DNA of 64,000 nucleotides from Rhodococcus yunnanensis NBRC 103083 (GTDB lineage: Bacteria > Actinomycetota > Actinomycetes > Mycobacteriales > Mycobacteriaceae), in assembly GCF_001895005.1 (NCBI RefSeq), contig NZ_BCXH01000007.1, positions 124,001 to 188,000 on the forward strand. Direction: 5' to 3'. Position numbers and translations under genes: made by a program. Positions 33,871-41,646 of the stretch are shown piece after piece; the first letter of the stretch is position 1; each line of letters opens with the position of its first letter. The notes beneath the pieces are model-generated. The model was not told where the DNA came from. It did not search any database and saw only the letters and a program-made list of their open reading frames with translations.

Positions 33871-35052
33871 ATGTCGAGCATCACCATCGAGGGACTGACC
33901 AAGCGGTATGGCCGCAACACCGTCGTCGACGAGTTGTATCTATCGATCGGCGAGGGCGAGTTCGTGACGTTGCTCGGCCCGAGCGGATGCGGCAAGACCA
34001 CGACACTGCGTGCCATCGCAGGTCTCGAGATGCCCGATTCCGGCCGAATCGACATCGGTGCAACAACAGTCACCGCCACCGAGTCGGGCACGATGGTTCC
34101 GCCGCATCGCCGGAATCTCGGCATGGTCTTTCAGAGTTATGCGATCTGGCCACACCTGTCGGTGTTCGACAACGTTGCCTACCCGCTCCGGCGTAAGCGG
34201 CTGGCATCGGCGGTGGTGCTCGCACGAGTCACGGAGGTTCTGCACCTGGTCGGCCTCGCGCACACGGCCAGACGGTCGGCCACGGAGCTCTCGGGCGGTC
34301 AACAGCAGCGCGTTGCCCTGGCCCGTGCCATCGTCGCAGAACCGAATGTCCTCCTGTTCGACGAACCCCTCTCCAATCTGGATGCGCAGCTCCGCATTTC
34401 ACTCCGAGAGGAGATTCATCGGGTACGGTCCAGCCAGAACACCACGTCGGTGTACGTGACGCACGATCAGTCCGAGGCATTCGCATTGTCCGATCGCGTC
34501 GCCATCATGCTGAACGGCAGAATTGTGCAACTCGATCGACCGGACCGAGTGGTCTCGCATCCCGCGAGTCTCGACGTCGCACGATTCTTGGGTTTCGAGA
34601 ACATCGCCCGAGCCACTGTAGTCGATAGCGTCTCGGACACAGTGGTACTCGACGTCCCCCACCTCGGCATTCGCCTGCAGGCGGACCGCGGCAACGCGGC
34701 CCACCGTGCCGGCGACTCGGTGACGGCGGTGTTTCGAGCAGCCTCGGTGACGATCGCCGGCAACGACGACCTGGACCGATCGAACACACTGAGCGGCAGA
34801 GTCGTTCGCAGTACGTTCCTCGGAGAAGACATTCAGTACCGCATCCGCGTCGGAGATTCGGACGTGCTCGCCCGAGTCGGCTTCGACGGAACCCCTCCAC
34901 TGGCACCCACGACGGACGTATCGCTGCACATCTCCCCCGCAGCACTTCTCACCTTCACGGACATCGGCACCATATCGGACGACGAGGTGGCCTCGAGCAC
35001 ACCGATCGTCGAATCAGAACATCCGCTACAGAAGAAAGCACTCATTCGATGA
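33871..35052 (+). CDS. ABC transporter ATP-binding protein, FbpC/PotA type
   Basis: 393 residues. Walker A LLGPSGCGKTTTLRAIAGL, Q-loop VFQSYAIWPHLSV, signature LSGGQQQRVALARAI, Walker B VLLFDEPLSNLDA and switch histidine YVTHDQSEA, followed by a 140-residue TOBE-type regulatory part (DSVTAVFRAASVTIAG). Energises the permease at 32130. Stop overlaps the next ATG (ATGA). Confidence 0.9.
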   Translation: MSSITIEGLTKRYGRNTVVDELYLSIGEGEFVTLLGPSGCGKTTTLRAIAGLEMPDSGRIDIGATTVTATESGTMVPPHRRNLGMVFQSYAIWPHLSVFDNVAYPLRRKRLASAVVLARVTEVLHLVGLAHTARRSATELSGGQQQRVALARAIVAEPNVLLFDEPLSNLDAQLRISLREEIHRVRSSQNTTSVYVTHDQSEAFALSDRVAIMLNGRIVQLDRPDRVVSHPASLDVARFLGFENIARATVVDSVSDTVVLDVPHLGIRLQADRGNAAHRAGDSVTAVFRAASVTIAGNDDLDRSNTLSGRVVRSTFLGEDIQYRIRVGDSDVLARVGFDGTPPLAPTTDVSLHISPAALLTFTDIGTISDDEVASSTPIVESEHPLQKKALIR

Positions 35053-36173
35053 CAACCCGATCGATCACACGGCGCCGCATCCTCGCCGCCGCACTCACCG
35101 TTGCCGCACTTGCACTCTCCGCGTGCGGGAGTGATTCGGCCGACGCCGAGACGGATAACTCGACGCCTGCCGCGGCTGCGGACACCGCCGAACTTCTCGG
35201 CGGGGCCGACAACGCAGCGCATCTCGACGACCTGTACTCCCAGGCCGTGGCGGCAGGCCAGAAGACCATCACCGTGTACGGCGTCACCGCTACGTCATCG
35301 GCGTCGCTGTACGAGGCGTTCAGCAAACGCTACCCCGACATTGCGGTCAACCACGTCTCGATCTTCGGCGCCGAGTTGCAATCCCGCATCGCGGGCGAAC
35401 AAGCCACCAAGCAGTACGTCGCGGATCAGGTGAGCGTCAGCGGCAGTGACGCGGTGTTCGTAGCCGACAAGGGATTCGTCGCCGACCAGCAGATCCCGCT
35501 GGCCTCGCAATTGGACGAGCAGTTCAAACCCGCAGGCGACAGGTTGTTCGGTGGCAACGAGTACCTGTACACGGTCGGCTACAACAGTGAACTGGTCGAC
35601 GAGCCGGATGCGCCCAAATCATTCGATGACCTGCTCGATCCCCAGTGGGCCGGAAAGATCGGAATCTCCGATCCAACGCTGGGAAACACCGGTTTCGTCT
35701 CCGCCGCAATCAAAGCCGGGAAGATCGACGAGAAGTGGCTCGAGAAGTTCAAGGAGACATCTCCCGTCGTCTTCCCCTCCGAACGCGACCTTTTCACAGC
35801 GGTGTCCACCGGTCAGATCGAACTCGGCCTCGGCAACTACATCCGAGGGGACGCCTTCCTCGCGAAGGATGATCTACCGGTCAAGTTCGTCGCCGACTTC
35901 GAGGATGGAGTCAGCACCGGGGTGTTCTACCGCGGAACCCTCACGAACGCACCGAATGCCCTCGCGTCGAACCTACTGGTCGACTGGTGGCTGACACCCG
36001 AGGCACAGAAGCTGATCGCAGATCAAGGCCAACCCGGTCTCATGCCGGGAGCTCCGGCCGTTCCCGGGCAACCCGCACTCGCCGACATCACCATCAATCC
36101 TCCGCCGACGTTCGACGAGTACGGTGACTACACGTCCTGGGCGAACGCACTGTTCAAGAGCACGTTCTCATGA
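35049..36173 (+). CDS. ABC transporter substrate-binding lipoprotein, iron(III)-type
   Basis: 374 residues. Twin-arginine-like RSITRRRILAAA start and lipobox LSAC (cysteine at 26), so lipid-anchored outside the membrane. Mature part is a type II periplasmic-binding fold: KTITVYGVTATSSASLYEAF, RYPDIAVNHVSIF, SKDLLDPQWAGKIGISDP-type segment, ending in WANALFKSTFS. The YPDI and DPQWAGKIG segments are typical of FbpA/AfuA-like ferric-binding proteins, but the tyrosine pair for iron is not evident, so the ligand may be a chelate or organic anion. Confidence 0.82.
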   Translation: MTTRSITRRRILAAALTVAALALSACGSDSADAETDNSTPAAAADTAELLGGADNAAHLDDLYSQAVAAGQKTITVYGVTATSSASLYEAFSKRYPDIAVNHVSIFGAELQSRIAGEQATKQYVADQVSVSGSDAVFVADKGFVADQQIPLASQLDEQFKPAGDRLFGGNEYLYTVGYNSELVDEPDAPKSFDDLLDPQWAGKIGISDPTLGNTGFVSAAIKAGKIDEKWLEKFKETSPVVFPSERDLFTAVSTGQIELGLGNYIRGDAFLAKDDLPVKFVADFEDGVSTGVFYRGTLTNAPNALASNLLVDWWLTPEAQKLIADQGQPGLMPGAPAVPGQPALADITINPPPTFDEYGDYTSWANALFKSTFS

Positions 36174-37477
36174 CACGGTTTCATCTCGGATGGTTCAACG
36201 GCGCCGGCTTCGGTCTTCAGGGCTGGGGATCACCGGAGTACGTGCATCGGCCCGACCCCTGGCGGCCCGACTTGTTCCAGACCTCCATTCGCGAACTCGA
36301 ACGAGGTGGTTTCGACTTCCTGGTCCTCGAAGATTCTTCGATGGTTCCCGACGCCTATGGCGGAAGCCCGGACTACTACCTCGAACGTGGCGTCATGGCA
36401 CCCAAGTTGGACCCTGTTCCGCTGGTTCCCTATCTTGCGAGCGTCACCGAGCACATCGGGATCGTGCCGACCCTGACCACCGGCTTCTACCACCCGTGGT
36501 TGCTGGCGCGTCTGATGACGACGCTCGATCATCTGACGCAGGGCCGCATCGGGTGGAACATCGTGACCGCGACGACAAAGCTGGCGTGGGCGAACTACGG
36601 TCTGGAGCAACCCGAGCACGACCGGCGTTACGACCTCGCCGACGAGTTCGTCGAGGTCGCGACACAGCTGTGGCGCTCGTTCCCGGCGAGCGCGCAAGTC
36701 CTCGATGTGGAACGCGGTGTTGCGTTCAGCGCCGAGAACGTCAAGCCGATTCATTTCGAAGGCGAGTTCTTCAGCTCCCGCGGACCGCTGAATGCACCGG
36801 CAGGTCCGCAAGGTTCCCCGGTGCTCTTCCAGGCAGGTGGGTCGCCACGCGGCCGTGCATTCGCAGGCAAGAACGCCGAGGCGGTGATCGCGAGCTGCAC
36901 CTCCGTCGAGGACATGAAGAGCTACTACGTCGACGTGAAGAAGCATGCGGTGAACAACGGACGGGATCCGAGTTCGGTCAAGGTCTTGTTCGCAACCGGT
37001 GTGATCCTCGGCGACACCCACCAGGATGCAGTGGACAAGGCCGAGGCCATTCGCGCTGCGGGGCAATCTAATACCGCGTCCAAGCTAGCCGGGTTGTCCA
37101 ACATCACCGGTATCGACTTCTCCACGGTCGATCTGGACGAACCGCTCACCGAACTGCGGACGAACGGATCGCAGAGCTCGCTCGCGGAGTTCCTCAGCAC
37201 GGCTGCGCCGGGTGCCACCCTTCGAGAAGTGCTGGCGACCAAGACCTCTCCGGGCGTCATGGGCTACCCGTTCATCGGCACCGTCGACGAAGTAGCAAGT
37301 CGAATGAAGGACGTCATGGACGAAGTCGGCGGCGACGGTTACCTGTTCGGCGGCTTTCTCCGGCCGGGTTACATCGCCAGGCTCGTCGACGAACTGGTAC
37401 CTGCGCTCCGCAAGCTGGACGTGATCAGAACCGAGTACGGGAACTCGACATTTCGGGAGAATCTGCTCGAGTTCTGA
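36170..37477 (+). CDS. LLM-class flavin-dependent monooxygenase (NtaA/SnaA/DszA type)
   Basis: 435 residues; ATG overlaps the stop of the binding-protein gene. TIM-barrel flavin monooxygenase: FHLGWFNGAGFG at strand 1, GFDFLVLEDSS, GRIGWNIVTATTKLAWANYG (the family signature around the FMN site), RRYDLADEFVEV, VLFQAGGSPRGRAFA. These enzymes use reduced flavin from a separate reductase to oxidise C-S or C-N bonds in compounds such as nitrilotriacetate, EDTA or sulfones. Co-expression with the importer suggests it attacks the imported compound. No reductase gene nearby. Confidence 0.87.
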   Translation: MTRFHLGWFNGAGFGLQGWGSPEYVHRPDPWRPDLFQTSIRELERGGFDFLVLEDSSMVPDAYGGSPDYYLERGVMAPKLDPVPLVPYLASVTEHIGIVPTLTTGFYHPWLLARLMTTLDHLTQGRIGWNIVTATTKLAWANYGLEQPEHDRRYDLADEFVEVATQLWRSFPASAQVLDVERGVAFSAENVKPIHFEGEFFSSRGPLNAPAGPQGSPVLFQAGGSPRGRAFAGKNAEAVIASCTSVEDMKSYYVDVKKHAVNNGRDPSSVKVLFATGVILGDTHQDAVDKAEAIRAAGQSNTASKLAGLSNITGIDFSTVDLDEPLTELRTNGSQSSLAEFLSTAAPGATLREVLATKTSPGVMGYPFIGTVDEVASRMKDVMDEVGGDGYLFGGFLRPGYIARLVDELVPALRKLDVIRTEYGNSTFRENLLEF

Positions 37478-38426
37478 TGGTCGGCGCGGACCGCACCTCG
37501 AGACGCGCACGAGGGTGCGATCCGGCCGCCAGAACCTTCTGTGCCAGATGCCAATTCGAGCTGCCGAGACCGAGTGCATGACGGAGATACGCCCAGGTGA
37601 CCTGCTGCAGGAGACCGACCGTGGCCGGGTTGTCGTCGGTGGTCTCCTTCGCGTCGTAGCCAGGGATGCCGCCGAGAGAGTGCTCGGCATCGACCAGGGT
37701 GAGCAGGCTCTTGTCCCCCGGGCTCAGCTCGTATGGATCGGCCATCCACTCCGGGCCACGCACACTCAACGGTGAATCGTCGCGGTCACCGACCACGACC
37801 AGGGCTGGAGTTGCCATGTGCTCGAAGTGCGCATCGAGGAACGGAAGCTGTTCGGCAGCAGCGGGAGTCAAGTCGGATCCGCCCTTTCCTGCTGTCGCCA
37901 ACAGAATTCCTGCGGCCACGCGGGGATCCGAGAGATCCTGCTCGACGCCGGTCGACGGATCACGCACCCGCAGCCCCAGCAGGTTCCCTGCGGTCTGACC
38001 ACCGAACGAGTGGCCCGCGACGGCGATACGGTCACGATCCACGCGTCCGGCAAGACCCGGAACAGCGTCTCCGACGACGTCGAGGCCGTCGAGAATCTGT
38101 ATCATGTCTGCGACTCTCTGTCGCCAGATGGTGGTCCTACGAGGATCATTCGGGTCCATCTCGACGGTCCTCGAATCGAGGAACGTCGGCTGAACGACGA
38201 CGAACCCGTGAGCCGCCCAGTAGTCGGTGAGCGGACCGTACCCTTCGAGCGACGAGCCGAAACCGTGCGCGAACACGATGACCGGCAGATCCCGACCCGT
38301 CATGGGTGCCGATACCCGGACCTGTAGTCCGCGATCCGGCCCACCAACGCCGACGGGCTTGACCGAGACGACCGCGGTGGCGTCGGGCACGGGGATGATC
38401 GGATGCACGGCCTGCCGAGTGGACAT
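37425..38426 (-). CDS. alpha/beta hydrolase (chlorophyllase/platelet-activating-factor hydrolase type)
   Basis: 333 residues. LPVIVFAHGFGSSLEGYGPL oxyanion region, nucleophile elbow IAVAGHSFGGQTAG, acid in VVVGDRDDSP and base in VDAEHSLGGIPGYD. An ester or amide hydrolase without signal peptide. Its last 53 bases overlap the end of the LLM gene tail to tail; the C-terminal RADSPEMSSSRTRF is therefore constrained by the other gene. Divergent from the MerR gene, with an operator between them. Confidence 0.8.
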   Translation of the reverse strand: MSTRQAVHPIIPVPDATAVVSVKPVGVGGPDRGLQVRVSAPMTGRDLPVIVFAHGFGSSLEGYGPLTDYWAAHGFVVVQPTFLDSRTVEMDPNDPRRTTIWRQRVADMIQILDGLDVVGDAVPGLAGRVDRDRIAVAGHSFGGQTAGNLLGLRVRDPSTGVEQDLSDPRVAAGILLATAGKGGSDLTPAAAEQLPFLDAHFEHMATPALVVVGDRDDSPLSVRGPEWMADPYELSPGDKSLLTLVDAEHSLGGIPGYDAKETTDDNPATVGLLQQVTWAYLRHALGLGSSNWHLAQKVLAAGSHPRARLEVRSAPTIRTRADSPEMSSSRTRF

Positions 38427-38475
38427 GATTCGCTCCTTGCGCGTCAGTGGCTTGCTCTACCTACGTCACGCTACA

Positions 38476-38495
38476 ATCTGACATCAATGTGAGAT
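38476..38495. promoter_or_regulatory. MerR-type operator between hydrolase and regulator genes
   Basis: ATCTGACATCAATGTGAGAT, a 20-bp inverted repeat with one mismatch. Leftwards it lies between CTTGAA and TGTAGC about 19 bases apart, the long spacer that MerR proteins correct by twisting DNA. This supports control of the hydrolase gene by the regulator at 38533. Confidence 0.6.
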
Positions 38496-38532
38496 TCAAG
38501 CCCGAGTGACCGGGATCACCGAGGAGGAGTGC

Positions 38533-38913
38533 GTGCGCATCGGAGAGCTTTCCGCTCGGACAGGCGCGAGCGTCAGATCGCTGCGGTACTACGAGGAACA
38601 GGGCCTGCTGGCATCCGACCGCGCGCCGTCCGGCCACCGGAGCTACCCGGACGCTGCCGTCGACCAGGTCGATCTGATCCAAGAGCTCTACGCTGCCGGA
38701 TTGTCCAGCAAGACCATCGTCGACCTCGTCCCGTGCGTGGTGCACGGCAACGCAACTCCGGAGCTGCTCGGTCGCCTCGCCGACGAGCGCAACCGCATCG
38801 ACCGGCACATCGCCGACCTCATCGGCACCCGAAATCGGCTCGACTCCGTCATCGACGGCGCGACCCACAACATGACTACCGGCCGGTCCTGCCGAGCCGA
38901 CTCCGCCAGGTAA
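38533..38913 (+). CDS. MerR-family transcriptional regulator
   Basis: 126 residues from GTG 38533, chosen for GAGGAGGAG ahead of it (the frame is open to 38506). Winged helix MRIGELSARTGASVRSLRYYEE-like start, GLLASDRAPSGHRSYPDAAV, then a coiled-coil helix (TPELLGRLADERNRIDRHIADL). One cysteine (VPCVVHG) in the middle helix and one at the end (RSCRAD) are not arranged like known metal sites. Likely an organic-ligand sensor controlling the divergent hydrolase. Confidence 0.83.
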   Translation: MRIGELSARTGASVRSLRYYEEQGLLASDRAPSGHRSYPDAAVDQVDLIQELYAAGLSSKTIVDLVPCVVHGNATPELLGRLADERNRIDRHIADLIGTRNRLDSVIDGATHNMTTGRSCRADSAR

Positions 38914-38946
38914 CAATCCCCTAGGCGTGAAGGCCACGCCGAACCG

Positions 38947-39903
38947 CTACGGAGTCAGGACAATTCGCCCGAACACCTGTCCGTCGTCCATTCGCTGATG
39001 CGCTTCCGCGGCACGGCTCAACGGGAGGACATCCTCGACCACTGGATGAATCTCGCCGCGAACGGCGGCATCGAAGTACTCGGCACGCGTGCGATCGCGA
39101 TCAGCTGTCGGAACGGTGTCGAGGCTGAAAGTACTCAGCGACAACGATTTTCTGAATGCACCCATCAGAACCATTCCGAAGTCGGCGGGCGGCGGTCCGC
39201 CGACAACGCCGACCAGAACGATCCTGCCGTTCGGCGTCAAGCGCTCGACGAACGACGGCAGCGACGCTCCGGCTATGACGTCGATGATCACATCGAATTC
39301 CGTCGGCCCGTCTCCGTTCCCACCGCGGTCGAGCACATGAGTTGCGCCGAACCCCCGAAGCCTCGCACCGCGCGCAGGCGATGACGTGGTGACAGTGATC
39401 GATCCGGCTCCAGCGGTCGCTGCGAGTTCCACGACGGCGATGCCGATGCTGCCCGCCGCGCCGCGCACCAGCACGGACTCCCCCGCGGAGAATCGGGCGT
39501 GCTCGAGTGCAAAGTGCGCCACGGGAGCTGCACTTCCGAGAGTGACGGAATCGATGCTCGACAGGTCGTCGGGAAGTGCGACGACGTCGCCTACCTTCGC
39601 GATCGCCTGCTCGACGTACCCGCCGCCGACACCGGTGAATGCCCACACCCGACGACCCACCCACGCCTGCTCGACGCCGTCGCCGACCTGTGTCACCACA
39701 CCCGCCACCTCGCTGCCGGGCACGAACCCCTCGGTGAACCCGTAGCTGCCCAACGTGCCGCGGCGGACGACGGCGTCGACTCCGCCCACTCCGATGGCCT
39801 CGGTGCGGACGAGGACCTCGCCGGGCTGCGGACTCGGCACTGGAATATCCGTCACACGCATTCCCTCGGGACTGCCGAACGTCTGAATCGACACCGATTT
39901 CAC
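38947..39903 (-). CDS. NADPH:quinone oxidoreductase-like, zinc-independent MDR family
   Basis: 318 residues from GTG 39903 with GGAGG upstream. Medium-chain dehydrogenase fold: KSVSIQTFGSPEGMRVTDIP, GSEVAGVVTQVGDGVE, the nucleotide-binding VLVRGAAGSIGIAVVELAAT and a C-terminal VFGRIVLTP. The catalytic zinc ligands of alcohol dehydrogenases are absent, as in quinone reductases. Divergent from TetR gene 40001. Confidence 0.82.
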   Translation of the reverse strand: MKSVSIQTFGSPEGMRVTDIPVPSPQPGEVLVRTEAIGVGGVDAVVRRGTLGSYGFTEGFVPGSEVAGVVTQVGDGVEQAWVGRRVWAFTGVGGGYVEQAIAKVGDVVALPDDLSSIDSVTLGSAAPVAHFALEHARFSAGESVLVRGAAGSIGIAVVELAATAGAGSITVTTSSPARGARLRGFGATHVLDRGGNGDGPTEFDVIIDVIAGASLPSFVERLTPNGRIVLVGVVGGPPPADFGMVLMGAFRKSLSLSTFSLDTVPTADRDRTRAEYFDAAVRGEIHPVVEDVLPLSRAAEAHQRMDDGQVFGRIVLTP

Positions 39904-39958
39904 CGCATACCTCCGAAGACGTCTCGGGCCCGACCGTCTGGTCAGGCCACTGCGGACG

Positions 39959-39978
39959 ACGGTAGTGGACGCCACCGT
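39959..39978. promoter_or_regulatory. TetR operator candidate
   Basis: ACGGTAGTGGACGCCACCGT, imperfect 20-bp inverted repeat between the quinone oxidoreductase and the divergent TetR gene, 22 bases before the TetR start. Position fits joint repression of both genes. Confidence 0.5.
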
Positions 39979-40000
39979 CCGTTTACGTAAAGTGAGATGC

Positions 40001-40630
40001 ATGCCCGAAGGTTTGACTCAGATCCTGCGCACCGACGCCAAGCAGAATCGCGACCGCATCCTGGAGGTGGCGCGGGAAGTGTTCGCCTCGGACGGTCTCG
40101 GCGTCTCCATGCGCGAAGTGGCGCGCCGCGCCGATGTCGGACCAGCGACGCTGTACCGCCGCTTTCCGACGAAGAAAGACCTCGTTCTCGAGGCATTCCT
40201 GGACGAGTTCCACACGTGCCGCAGCATCGTCCGCGACGGGTTCCACGATCCCGACGCATGGCGCGGCTTCTGCTCGGTGATCGAACAGCTCAGCGAACTG
40301 AACGCACAGAACCAGGGTTTCACCGAAGCCTTCATCGCCGAGTATCCGGAAACGGTCGATCTCGTGGCGCACCGAACCGAGACCCTCCGTGCGTTCACCG
40401 ACCTCGCGCGGCGGGCACGAGCGCAGGGTGAACTGCGAGCGGACTTCGTCGTCGACGACTTGATTCTCTTCCTGACCGCGAACCGCGGACTCGCGTCCAC
40501 ACCGGCGCACGACCGGATCAAGGCTGCCCGTCGACTGGCGGCCCTGATGATCGACGCGTTTCGGGCTTCCCCTGCCAACCGGGAGCTTCCACCGTCTCCG
40601 CAACTCACTCGGTCGGCGGGCTCGTCGTAG
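40001..40630 (+). CDS. TetR-family regulator
   Basis: 209 residues from ATG 40001. N-terminal helix-turn-helix NRDRILEVAREVFASDGLGV, SMREVARRADVGPATLYRRF, PTKKDLVLEAF; helical ligand domain after it with the C-terminal piece typical of actinobacterial members (LTANRGLASTPAHD, RLAALMIDAFRA). Probably represses the divergent quinone oxidoreductase. Confidence 0.85.
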   Translation: MPEGLTQILRTDAKQNRDRILEVAREVFASDGLGVSMREVARRADVGPATLYRRFPTKKDLVLEAFLDEFHTCRSIVRDGFHDPDAWRGFCSVIEQLSELNAQNQGFTEAFIAEYPETVDLVAHRTETLRAFTDLARRARAQGELRADFVVDDLILFLTANRGLASTPAHDRIKAARRLAALMIDAFRASPANRELPPSPQLTRSAGSS

Positions 40631-40756
40631 AGCCGTGGTTACACACGTCACACCGCGCGGGTTCACTGTGTGAAGTAGGCGCTGGCTTCACAGTTTCCCG
40701 ATTTCGTATCGTCTCCAGGGTGACTTCTCCGCACCCACATCCTCACACCGAAGGCA

Positions 40757-41434
40757 CTATCGACAGACCCCGCTGTGTGCATCCAGGACGGTTCGCAGCG
40801 TGTCGGCCAACTCCTTCAGCGCTACGATGATCTCGCGTTGTCGCTGCGGCGGGATGCACCACTCGTAGCCCTGCACGCACACCGCCGCGACGACGTTGCA
40901 CTCCGAGAAGACCGGGACGGCAATCCCGCGAATCCGACGTCCCAACGTTCCAGCCGTGACTTCGTATCCAGGCTTTCGCGTGGACCCACCCGGCCCGAAC
41001 AGTGCTGCCGCAGGCGATGATTCGCGATGTACACGCATTTCGGGTAGTTGATCCTCGCAGAACCTCTCGATGGGTCGCGCGACAATGACCGCTTCGATCG
41101 TCTGATTCCGCGGTACAACGCAACTCACAGTGATTCCCAGAACCGACGCGGCTGCATACAGATGCGGCGCAAGCACATCGATCGGCAAAGGTGGCGTATC
41201 ACTCTTGCTTCCAATGCTTTCCGTCACTGTCCGGTATCGCAACGTGTCCGTGTCACGACCGAGCAGTCCCCCACGAACCAACGCCTGTGCAATGCGATAC
41301 GTTGTGGTCTCGTTCAATTCGACCGCCTCTGCCAACTGCTTGACCCCGATTCCATCGGGCGAGTCGCTCACCGCATGCCACACCGCCATCGCACGATCGA
41401 TGGACCGCGTCGGACTTGTCACGTTCTCGCTCAT
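40757..41434 (-). CDS. IclR-family regulator
   Basis: 225 residues. Winged helix at 1-75 (TRSIDRAMAVWHAVSDSPDG, IGVKQLAEAVELNETTTYRI), then the GAF-like effector domain (LGITVSCVVPRNQTIEAVIV, FGPGGSTRKPGYEVTAGTLG, IRGIAVPVFSECNVVAAVCV). Divergent from the sulfur-type operon that begins at 41647, the usual place for its regulator. Confidence 0.85.
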   Translation of the reverse strand: MSENVTSPTRSIDRAMAVWHAVSDSPDGIGVKQLAEAVELNETTTYRIAQALVRGGLLGRDTDTLRYRTVTESIGSKSDTPPLPIDVLAPHLYAAASVLGITVSCVVPRNQTIEAVIVARPIERFCEDQLPEMRVHRESSPAAALFGPGGSTRKPGYEVTAGTLGRRIRGIAVPVFSECNVVAAVCVQGYEWCIPPQRQREIIVALKELADTLRTVLDAHSGVCR

Positions 41435-41646
41435 AACCTTTGGAGTACTCGCGCGGCCGGTGCGATGTCAAACCGCGACTGCAAGTTCCGCGCACGATGA
41501 TTTGAACTATGGCCCGCACTCACATGTCGAACTACTGTCAAGTTTCAAGGGTGGGTGCGTTACGCCTCCGTCGTTCGGCCACCCACCATCGGTATCAACA
41601 CGTAGGCGCTCATCGCCATCTCGGTTCGAGTTCGAAAGGTACTTCC
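41435..41646 (+). promoter_or_regulatory. divergent promoter region with a hairpin in the leader
   Basis: 212 bases between the IclR gene and the rhodanese gene. GGTGGGT at 41550-41556 can pair with ACCCACC at 41581-41587 across a 24-base loop, in the probable leader of the rightward operon. AAAGG lies eight bases before ATG 41647. IclR binding is expected here but no clear dyad was picked out. Confidence 0.4.

Noticed and set aside
32111..33898. 595-codon frame overlapping the iron-type permease
   Set aside because: Arg/His-rich translation in a different frame of an unmistakable permease with EAA loops.
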